Below, in pieces: positions 6,522 through 12,002 of a stretch of 12,002 nt of DNA (its first letter is position 1; the number at the start of each line of letters is the position of its first letter). Origin of the DNA: Streptomyces xanthophaeus (GTDB taxonomy: Bacteria; Actinomycetota; Actinomycetes; Streptomycetales; Streptomycetaceae); NCBI RefSeq assembly GCF_000725805.1, contig NZ_JOFT01000066.1:1-12002 (forward strand), given 5' to 3'. The position numbers were made by a program, and so were the translations under genes. The notes beneath the pieces were generated by a model. The model was given only the letters and a program-made list of their open reading frames with translations, did no database searches and was not told the origin of the DNA.

Positions 6522-7724
6522 TCAGGCGCCCTCGGCTCCCTCTTCGGATGCGTCCGCCGTCCGGAGCCAGACCTCCTCGGCCGGATCGAACTCGCTGGTG
6601 GTCATCTCGGGTGCGCGCCAGCCGAAGCCGCAGACCGCCAGCGGGCCTTCGGCCAGCGGGTCCAGGCCGAAGCCGTGCTCGATGTCGACCTCGTTGATCG
6701 CCGAGGTCACGAAGGCGCCGAGGCCGAGTTCGGTCGCACTCAGGTACAAGGTCTGGGACAGGTGACCGCTGTCGAGCACCAGGGCCCGGTAGGCCTTGGC
6801 GTGGTGACGGTACTTCCAGAAGCTGCGTGCGTAACGCGGCGCCAGGACCGCCAGTACGGGGGCGTCGGAGAACCAGTGCTGGCCGGCCAGGGCGCGTCGC
6901 GCGAACTGCTCCAGTGGTTCGTCCGGGGCGGGCAAGCGCTCCAGGACGTGATCCACCGAGTGGTAGTGGTACAGCCCGGGAGCGAGACCGTCGACGTTCT
7001 GCACGATCAGGTAGGCCTCGGTCGGGTGCAGACCGCCTCCGGAAGGCGTGTGCTTCTTGAGGAACACCGTGTCGTCGTCGACCCGTACCTGCGACTGTGC
7101 GGCGAACACGCGCTGGAGCATGTGCGCGCACAACGTCAGCGGCAACGCCCGCTCGCCGTCGAAGTTGCGGCAGGTCGCCCGCCGCGCCAGCATCGCATCG
7201 AACTCGTTGCCGTCGATGCGCGGCAACGGCACCCGGTCCGGTGCGTCCTTGCGCTCGAAGGCGTGCGTGGGCGGCGGGCCGAGCTTGCGCCGCAGATCGG
7301 CGGCGGTGGTCATCTCGTTGGCTTCCATGCGGCTGACGCTGTCGAGGCCTTCCCACCGCGCGAGCCGGTGCATCATCGCTGCGGGCGGCCACCAGTGACC
7401 GGCGCGCAGTACTTCGTCGCGTTCTCGGTGCGCGGCGCGGCGTCCGTCGTCGGCGATCACCAGGCCGCTGTCGATCAGCTCGGCCAACAGGGCTGATTCC
7501 TCGGCGTCCAGTGAGTCGGCCTCCTGCCATTCGCCGGGGCTCAGCCGGCCGAGCAACTCGCGGTGCGGCGCGTCGACCTCGACCTCCGCGTCGAGATGCG
7601 CGGCCAAGGCCAGCCAGCGGCGGGTGCGGCTGAGGCCGGCACCGCCGGTCAGCAGCGATTCCAAGTCGAAGTCCACCTCTTCGCGAGGCTCCAGGAACAG
7701 CACGGTGCAACGGCGAATACGCAT
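6522..7724 (-). CDS. SagB-like peptide-maturation dehydrogenase (nitroreductase fold)
   Basis: This 400-residue protein has an FMN-dependent nitroreductase-fold C-terminal domain (about 175-385). ATCRNF at 183-188 occupies the place of the FMN-contacting RRSxR motif, and SGGGLHP at 228-234 corresponds to the SagB SaGalHP motif. A later segment near KAYRALVLDSGHLSQTLYLS is also typical of SagB proteins, which oxidise azolines to azoles in thiazole/oxazole-modified peptides. Residues about 50-92 form a small helical segment that may be a leader-peptide-binding (RRE-like) domain; this is inference. From memory the whole protein matches the 'putative peptide maturation dehydrogenase' family (TIGR04511). 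I chose ATG 7722-7724 because MRIRRCTVLFLEP resembles the family N-terminus; a GTG at 7803-7805 would add 27 Pro-rich residues. It is divergent from the small NHLP-type protein at 7829, its probable substrate. Confidence 0.85.
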   Translation of the reverse strand: MRIRRCTVLFLEPREEVDFDLESLLTGGAGLSRTRRWLALAAHLDAEVEVDAPHRELLGRLSPGEWQEADSLDAEESALLAELIDSGLVIADDGRRAAHRERDEVLRAGHWWPPAAMMHRLARWEGLDSVSRMEANEMTTAADLRRKLGPPPTHAFERKDAPDRVPLPRIDGNEFDAMLARRATCRNFDGERALPLTLCAHMLQRVFAAQSQVRVDDDTVFLKKHTPSGGGLHPTEAYLIVQNVDGLAPGLYHYHSVDHVLERLPAPDEPLEQFARRALAGQHWFSDAPVLAVLAPRYARSFWKYRHHAKAYRALVLDSGHLSQTLYLSATELGLGAFVTSAINEVDIEHGFGLDPLAEGPLAVCGFGWRAPEMTTSEFDPAEEVWLRTADASEEGAEGA

Positions 7725-7828
7725 CGGGATCCGTTCGGCGGACGGCGGATCCGGAGTGCGGGGATCCGGTATCGACGGCGCCACGGAAAGGCTCCCGTGC
7801 CACACGATGGGCGGCTATGGTTTTTATC
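7725..7828. promoter_or_regulatory. Divergent promoter region with three GGATCCG repeats
   Basis: The 104-bp gap between the dehydrogenase and the small-peptide gene holds GGATCCG at 7727-7733, 7747-7753 and 7762-7768, at intervals of 20 and 15 bp. The middle one is the perfect 8-bp palindrome CGGATCCG (7746-7753). An AT-rich patch (7816-7830), unusual for this DNA, carries the -10-like boxes TATGGT (7816-7821) and TATCAT (7825-7830). No confident -35 was found. The repeats are candidate sites for a regulator shared by both genes. Confidence 0.45.
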
Positions 7829-8161
7829 ATGCGGACTCAGGCACCGGGGAACGAGAAGCTGCACCTTCCGGCCGACGTCGTCGACCGTCTGCTCGATCTG
7901 CTCGCCACCGACGACGCCTTCCGCGAGCTGTTCCAGCGGAACCGCCACGCCGCCCTGGTCCAGGCCGGTTACGGGCTGTCCGAAGAGCAGTTGCGGGCGG
8001 CCTCGCCGTTCAGCTGCCTGACCGTGGACCGACTGGCGAGCAAGGCGGCCATCGCCGACGCCCGCGACCAACTGCGCTCCTACCTGCTGGCCGACGGGAC
8101 GCACACCGTCGTCTTCGCCCTGGCCGACGACTCGATCCCCACGGTGCTGCGCACCAGCTGA
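7829..8161 (+). CDS. Putative modified-peptide precursor (NHLP-type leader)
   Basis: This small acidic protein (110 residues) has no signal peptide and no membrane segment. Residues 14-48 (PADVVDRLLDLLATDDAFRE and on through LVQAGYG) form the helix-rich motif seen in nitrile-hydratase-alpha-like and Nif11-like RiPP leaders, in which D-x-FR is followed by a spaced AAL-x-x-AG. The next segment, SPFSCLTVDRLASKAAIADA (59-78), holds the only Cys (Cys63). From memory it matches the 'putative modified peptide' family (TIGR04509), whose genes sit beside SagB-like dehydrogenases. The C-terminal 24 residues (about 87-110) are rich in Thr, Val, Ser and Asp and are one candidate core region; no GG cleavage site is seen. 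I prefer ATG 7829 because TATGGT lies seven bases upstream, fitting a leaderless message. ATG 7817 would add four residues. The divergent dehydrogenase is its probable modifying enzyme; the product is unknown. Confidence 0.8.
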   Translation: MRTQAPGNEKLHLPADVVDRLLDLLATDDAFRELFQRNRHAALVQAGYGLSEEQLRAASPFSCLTVDRLASKAAIADARDQLRSYLLADGTHTVVFALADDSIPTVLRTS

Positions 8162-8250
8162 GCGGACGGGTCCACGGCGTGTCCTGTCGATCTGGGGGGC
8201 TGGGCAAAACCGGGTGCGGCCGGTCGCCGCGATGGTGTGAGATGCGGGAC

Positions 8251-9117
8251 ATGACGATCGTTCTGACCGAGCCCGGCGTCGATGGGCTGACCGGGGTCGT
8301 GGATGCCCTCCGCGGATGGCAGGAGGACCGCACGCCCCTACAACTCCATCCGGGAGACCTCGGCTGGGCCTGGGCGCTGGGCGCGGAGAGGCTGGCCGCG
8401 GCCGTCCGCACCTGGAGCGTGGACGGACGGATCATCGCCGTCGGATACCTGGACGGCCCTGATGTGCTGCGCCTGACGACCGCGCCGGATCTGCGACATG
8501 ACGGTGATCTGGCGCGCCAGCTCCTGGCGGACCTCGATGATCCGGAGCGCTGGGTCCTGCCGCCCGGGAAGGTCGGCCTCGAAATCCCCAACGGCGCCCT
8601 GCTCCGCGAGGTCCTCTTGGAGGCGGGCTGGACTCCGGACGAGCCGTGGACGCCGCTGCGCCACGACCTTGCCCAGCCGGTGAAGGACTCCGGCCTGCGC
8701 ATCGAGGTAGCCGGTCCGCAGACGGCGGGGGTGCGGACCGCAGTGCATCGCTCGGCCTTCGGCAGCCCGGCGTTCACCGAGGAGAAATGGCACGTCCTCG
8801 CAGCCGGGCCGGTCTATGCCGACGCCCGCTGCCTGATCGGCTACGACGACCAGGACAACGCGGTGGCCGCGGCGACGGTCTGGTCGGCCGGGCCCGGCAA
8901 GCCCGGCCTGCTGGAGCCGGTGGGCGTGCACGCCGACCATCGCGGTCGCGGTTACGGGACGGCGATCAGCGTCGCCGCTGCGGCGGCGCTGCGTGAACTG
9001 GGCGCATCAAGCGCACTCGTCAGCACCCCGACCTCGAACGCCGCCGCCGTCGCCGCCTACAGGGCAGCCGGATACGAGCCGTCGTCCGAACGGCTGGACG
9101 TCAGCCGAGCCGCCTGA
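8251..9117 (+). CDS. GNAT-family N-acetyltransferase (two-part)
   Basis: This 288-residue protein has a C-terminal GNAT domain. VGVHADHRGRGYGTAI contains the acetyl-CoA pyrophosphate-binding R/QxxGxG/A motif (RGRGYG at 231-236), followed by the usual helix and SALVSTPTSNAAAVAAYRAA with the characteristic Asn and the AxYxxxGY ending. The first half (about 1-140) looks like a diverged, non-catalytic GNAT-like or accessory domain; similar two-part proteins are, from memory, common and uncharacterised in Streptomyces. ATG 8251 is chosen because family members start near TEPGVDGL; ATG 8242 three codons upstream is an equal alternative, and neither has a strong ribosome-binding site. It follows the peptide gene by 89 bp on the same strand, so co-transcription, and a role in acetylating the peptide, is possible but unsupported. 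The acceptor substrate is unknown. Confidence 0.87.
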   Translation: MTIVLTEPGVDGLTGVVDALRGWQEDRTPLQLHPGDLGWAWALGAERLAAAVRTWSVDGRIIAVGYLDGPDVLRLTTAPDLRHDGDLARQLLADLDDPERWVLPPGKVGLEIPNGALLREVLLEAGWTPDEPWTPLRHDLAQPVKDSGLRIEVAGPQTAGVRTAVHRSAFGSPAFTEEKWHVLAAGPVYADARCLIGYDDQDNAVAAATVWSAGPGKPGLLEPVGVHADHRGRGYGTAISVAAAAALRELGASSALVSTPTSNAAAVAAYRAAGYEPSSERLDVSRAA

Positions 9118-9136
9118 AAATGATCAGGCGGCGGTA

Positions 9137-9864
9137 CCGGACAGGCCACGTCGGGCCGCTGACCCTGGCTGGCCCGAACGCCCCTTTGAGGACATGGGGT
9201 AGGCCGGGGTCGGTGCCGGAGCGGTATGGGCCGCGGAAGATCTGCCATGAGCGGCTGCGCCGGTGTTTTCGGGACGATCGAGTGGGCGGCGTCGGTCGAC
9301 TCCACTGTCGCCCGGCCCGTCAGCATGCGGCAGGGGCCCGGAAAAGGGGGCTGCGGTACGTGGCCGGTTGCGCCGGTCGGCGGCAAGGCACTGGGACGAT
9401 CCGGCGGCGGGTTGAGCCCAAAGTGCACCTGGCTGTGGACGGGCGCGCCCGCCGTCCACTGTCGATCCTGCTGACGCCCGGACAGGCTGGTGACAAGCCG
9501 CAGTTGGTGCCGCTACTGGAGGCGATCCGGGTGCCCCGGCCGGGGCCGGGGCACCCCGGTCGCGGCCGGATCCGGTCATCGCCGACAAGGCACACTCCCC
9601 TCCGTCTACCCGCGCCGAGCTCCGCCGGCGCCGGATCGCCACCACCATCCCCGAGCGTGCTGATCAGAAATCCCGGCGCCTCGGCCGACCACCTTGCTTC
9701 GACCGCGACCTCTACCACGACCGGAACGTAGTCGAGCGCTGCTTCAACCGGCTCAAGCAATGGCGCGGCCTGGCCACCGGATATGCCAAGCGCGCCGCGA
9801 TCTACCGAGCCGAAGTCGTCATCGCCGCCATCATGATCTGGCGCTGCTGATCGGCCGGACAGGC
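9137..9864 (+). mobile_element. Remnant insertion sequence between short direct repeats
   Basis: CCGGACAGGC occurs at 9137-9146 and again at 9855-9864, in the same orientation, on either side of the transposase relic. It may be a target duplication, an internal end sequence or chance. IS5 relatives usually duplicate fewer bases, and I could not find inverted ends, so the exact element limits are unresolved. Confidence 0.35.
9150..9850 (+). pseudogene. IS5-family transposase relic (multiple frameshifts)
   Basis: Pieces of one IS5-family DDE transposase appear in order but in changing frames. PERYGPRKICHERLRR (about 9211-9258) is followed by WAASVDSTVAR (about 9280-9312), QHAAGARKRGLRY (about 9327-9365), GGKALGRSGGGLSPK (about 9378-9422), KVHLAVDGRARRPLSILLTP (about 9421-9480), and VIADKAHS through to the C-terminus RCFNRLKQWRGLATGYAKRA (9575-9850, TGA at 9848-9850). 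At least five frame changes are needed. The catalytic residues can still be placed: Asp at 9298-9300, Asp at 9584-9586 and Glu at 9734-9736. The N-terminal third of a normal transposase (about 60 residues) is missing or unrecognisable. No terminal inverted repeats were found. It cannot make an active enzyme; the left boundary is approximate. Confidence 0.85.
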
Positions 9865-9866
9865 AC

Positions 9867-10964
9867 CTAGTCGGTGCAGGTTGCCGCCAGCACCGCCAGG
9901 CGGCAGCGGTCGGGGGAGAGGGCCACGATGCCGTAGTCGTAGATCTCGTTGTGGAACCAGGCCGAGTCGCACTCGAAGTGGAACCACGTGCTCTCCAGCA
10001 CCTGACGTTCCACCTCCTGGGCACTAGCGTCGAGGGGCGCGCCGCTGAGCCCCGTCAGCGACCACCAGGCCGACCGGCGGCCGAACGCGCCGTGCACCCC
10101 GTGGCCGTACACGCCGCCCATCGACGCGGTGCTGAAGAGGATCCGCCAGATGTCCGCGGGCGAGCGCCGCGCGATCGCGAACCGGGCGTCGGCGCCGAGC
10201 CCTTCCACGCACTTCATCGGCAGCGAGGGCACCAGGGCCGGCACCAGCGCGGGCTCCACCGGCGCCTCCAGGGCGAAGACCCAGGCTCCGAAGTCCCCGA
10301 AGTCCCCCGCGCTGGGCGCCGCGACGAGGGCCTCGTGGACTTCGACGGTCGCGATGTCCCGCAGCGACGAGGGCACGTGCCGCCGCGGCGTCGGCGGGTC
10401 CGCGCGCCCCTCGCCGCCGAGACCCGTCCACGCGCCGCCCGCACTGCCGTTGACCGACCGGCTGGGGAAGGGGGCATCGGTCTCGAACGGGCGCAGATCG
10501 GTCGGCAGCCAGGACAACGCGAACCAGTCCTGCCGCGCGACCGGCCGCAGCGCCTTGACGTCGATGCCCCGCAGCAGCAACTCGTGGAACAGGCAAGCCC
10601 GTAGCGCGTCGAGCCCGTCCGACACCGGGCGCCGGTACAGCAGCTCGGCGAGCTCGTCCGGCCGCTGCGCCTCGGCGAGGAGGGAGGCGATGAACTGCGG
10701 CTCCGTCCCGGAGCGGCCGAACGGGCCGCACTCGTCCAGCAGCCGGATCAGCTGCGCGAGGCTCTCGCGGCCAGGAGTGAGGGCGAGCGTCCGTACGATG
10801 CGGGCCAGGCCGCCCTGGTAGGCGCGTACCCGGCCGACGGCGGCATCGAGCTCTGCGGCGAACTGCGCCCCCAGTTCTCGTACGGAGCTCAGGTCCCCCT
10901 GCCGCACCCGCGATTCGGTCTGTTCCCATACGAGCTTGTCCAGCTCGCGCGCTTCAGCGTTCAC
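9867..10964 (-). CDS. Uncharacterised protein, possibly DUF6183 family
   Basis: This 365-residue cytoplasmic-type protein has no signal peptide, no membrane segment and no recognisable catalytic motif. The N-terminal half (1-165) is helical and Leu/Arg-rich. A Pro/Gly-rich linker (about 175-195) leads to a more compact C-terminal half with conserved-looking aromatic stretches, SMGGVYGHGVHGAFGRRSAW and STWFHFECDSAWFHNEIYDY, and a final strand-rich end. From memory this ending resembles the Streptomyces DUF6183 family, of unknown function; I am not sure of the number. The start is GTG 10962-10964, with GGGTGA six bases upstream as a fair ribosome-binding site. The gene lies 56 bp downstream of the aldo/keto reductase on the same strand, so the two may form an operon. 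Its stop codon is 16 bp from the end of the transposase relic, so the insertion spared the gene. No function is proposed. Confidence 0.8.
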   Translation of the reverse strand: MNAEARELDKLVWEQTESRVRQGDLSSVRELGAQFAAELDAAVGRVRAYQGGLARIVRTLALTPGRESLAQLIRLLDECGPFGRSGTEPQFIASLLAEAQRPDELAELLYRRPVSDGLDALRACLFHELLLRGIDVKALRPVARQDWFALSWLPTDLRPFETDAPFPSRSVNGSAGGAWTGLGGEGRADPPTPRRHVPSSLRDIATVEVHEALVAAPSAGDFGDFGAWVFALEAPVEPALVPALVPSLPMKCVEGLGADARFAIARRSPADIWRILFSTASMGGVYGHGVHGAFGRRSAWWSLTGLSGAPLDASAQEVERQVLESTWFHFECDSAWFHNEIYDYGIVALSPDRCRLAVLAATCTD

Positions 10965-11020
10965 AATCCGTCACCCTACGGCCAACGGATCGGGCGGTGT
11001 GCCGGTGGCGCCGGCGCCGG

Positions 11021-11869
11021 TCAGTCGTGGATGCGGGCGTTGCCCAGCTGGGTGGCGGCGGCCGGGTCCCGGTGGTCGAAGAAGACGGAGCGCCCGGTGT
11101 CCAGTGCGGCGATGCGGGTCATCTCGTCCTCGGAGAGCTCGAAGTCGAAGACGTCGATGTTCTCCGCCATCCGGTCGGCGCGGACCGACTTAGGGATGAC
11201 GACCACCTGACGCTGGACGAGCCAGCGGAGCACGACCTGTGCCACCGACTTGCCGTGATCCGCACCGATCCCGGTGAGCACCGGGTCGGAGAAGAGGCCG
11301 TTCCGGCCTTCGGCGAAGGGGCCCCAGGACTCGATCTGCACCCCGCGCTCACGCATCAGATCCTGGTCGGTCGTGCGCTGGAAGAACGGGTGGGTTTCGA
11401 TCTGGTTGACCGCGGGCGTGATCTCGTTGTGGTCCATGAGGTCGACGAGACGGTCGGGGTAGAAGTTGGACACGCCGATCGCCCTGACCCGGCCTTCGCG
11501 GTGCAGACCCTCCATGGCGCGCCAGGATCCGTAGACGTCGCCGAAGGGCTGGTGGATCAGGTACAGGTCGAGGTGGTCGAGACCGAGGTGGCGCAGCGAG
11601 GTGTCGAAGGCGCGCCGGGTGTTCTCCTCACCGGCGTCCTGCACCCACACCTTGGTGGTGATGAACAGCTCCTCCCGGGGGATCCCGCTGCTCCGGACGG
11701 CGCGGCCGACCGCCGCCTCGTTCTGATACGCGGCGGCGGTGTCCAGGAGCCGGTAGCCGGCGGCCAGGGCCTCCGTCACCGCCCGTTCCGTCTCGGCAGG
11801 AGGAATCTGGTAGACGCCGAAGCCGAGGACGGGCATGTCGACGCCGTTGTTCAGGGTGACGGTCCGCAT
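11021..11869 (-). CDS. Aldo/keto reductase (2,5-diketo-D-gluconate reductase-like)
   Basis: This 282-residue NADPH-dependent carbonyl reductase has a single TIM-barrel domain and the full catalytic tetrad: Asp43 and Tyr48 in [11 protein letters not shown], Lys73 in TTKVWV and His106 in [16 protein letters not shown] and the phosphate-binding segment [20 protein letters not shown] near the C-terminus are typical of the AKR5-like prokaryotic group related to 2,5-diketo-D-gluconate reductases, which accept many aldehydes and ketones. ATG 11867-11869 is preceded by AAGGAG (11875-11880) at five bases; an in-frame start 27 codons upstream would add residues unlike the family. It is the first gene of a likely two-gene minus-strand unit with the DUF protein. 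The physiological substrate is unknown. Confidence 0.93.
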   Translation of the reverse strand: MRTVTLNNGVDMPVLGFGVYQIPPAETERAVTEALAAGYRLLDTAAAYQNEAAVGRAVRSSGIPREELFITTKVWVQDAGEENTRRAFDTSLRHLGLDHLDLYLIHQPFGDVYGSWRAMEGLHREGRVRAIGVSNFYPDRLVDLMDHNEITPAVNQIETHPFFQRTTDQDLMRERGVQIESWGPFAEGRNGLFSDPVLTGIGADHGKSVAQVVLRWLVQRQVVVIPKSVRADRMAENIDVFDFELSEDEMTRIAALDTGRSVFFDHRDPAAATQLGNARIHD

Positions 11870-11874
11870 GAGGT

Positions 11875-11880
11875 CTCCTT
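11875..11880 (-). promoter_or_regulatory. Ribosome-binding site of the aldo/keto reductase
   Basis: AAGGAG on the minus strand stands five bases before ATG 11869 and decides this start over the longer in-frame alternative. Confidence 0.8.
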
Positions 11881-11971
11881 CTGCCGCAGCCGACGGGGCC
11901 ATCCGTAGCCCGGTGGCCTTCCGCCACGTTCCCGCGCCCGGGACGTTCACGCGAACGGAACCCCAGGCTCC

Positions 11972-12002
11972 GCCCCCGCCCCCGCCCCCGGCTCCCGGCT
12001 CC
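11972..12002. repeat. GCCCCC triple repeat followed by GGCTCCC repeat
   Basis: GCCCCC occurs three times in tandem at 11972-11989, followed by GGCTCCC (11990-11996) and a second, cut copy at the window end. The minus strand, which is the coding strand for the reductase, has four G-runs of three or more with loops of at most four bases, so a G-quadruplex is possible about 100-130 bases upstream of the reductase start. Confidence 0.6.

Noticed and set aside
7803..7805. Upstream GTG start for the SagB-like dehydrogenase
   Set aside because: It would add 27 Pro/Ser-rich residues unlike the family N-terminus and fill most of the divergent promoter gap.
6490..7830. Minus-strand 446-codon frame overlapping the SagB-like gene in another frame
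   Set aside because: Translation is Arg/Gly/Pro/Ala-rich and matches no family, whereas the overlapping frame has nitroreductase motifs.
11007..11020. GGCGCCGGCGCCGG palindrome after the aldo/keto reductase stop as terminator
   Set aside because: Self-complementary GC repeats of this kind are common by chance here, no loop or T-tract supports a terminator, and the next gene on the strand begins within 56 bp.
1..12002. A single biosynthetic gene cluster spanning the P450, monooxygenase, MFS, RiPP-like pair, GNAT and reductase
   Set aside because: The genes fall into separately regulated divergent or convergent modules with no shared scaffold enzyme; co-location alone does not support one pathway.

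Overview
The window is high-GC DNA whose genes show a strong G/C bias at third codon positions. GTG starts, SD-poor or leaderless starts and the protein families present all point to a Streptomyces or a close actinomycete. It looks like an accessory chromosomal region: oxidative tailoring-type enzymes, local regulators, one exporter, a RiPP-like gene pair and a decayed insertion sequence. No rRNA, tRNA or CRISPR array was seen.

Layout: (1) The 3' end of an unrecognised gene (1-99), then about 450 bp without a convincing gene. (2) A complete cytochrome P450 (546-1772) whose sequence recalls the CypX/CYP134 pulcherriminic-acid-synthase group, convergent with an AraC-family regulator (1815-2885, minus). 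(3) A gene-free stretch (2886-3288) holding a strong GC hairpin and a 22-bp tandem repeat. (4) A divergent pair: a group A FAD monooxygenase (3289-4446, minus) and a TetR regulator (4523-5128, plus). Their 76-bp shared promoter region carries two palindromes with the same CTCTAC-N4-GTAGAG core, 33 bp apart, one on each predicted promoter. (5) An MFS exporter (5170-6456, minus), convergent with tetR; both stop codons sit in the arms of one inverted repeat.

(6) The most interesting part is 6522-8161. A SagB-like nitroreductase-fold dehydrogenase (minus) is divergent from a 110-residue small protein with a nitrile-hydratase/NHLP-type leader (plus). From memory these match the 'putative peptide maturation dehydrogenase' and 'putative modified peptide' families, which I know as partners in a poorly characterised RiPP-like system of proteobacteria. 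The usual third partner, a cyclase, is not in the window. The MFS exporter follows the dehydrogenase on the same strand after 65 bp and could export the product.

(7) A two-part GNAT acetyltransferase (8251-9117), then a frameshifted IS5-family transposase relic (about 9150-9850). (8) On the minus strand, an aldo/keto reductase (11021-11869) followed by an unrecognised 365-residue protein, possibly DUF6183 (9867-10964), probably one transcription unit. The window ends in a C-rich repeat upstream of the reductase.

The genes do not clearly form one pathway. At least three independent modules (P450/AraC, TetR/monooxygenase, RiPP-like pair with MFS) lie side by side.
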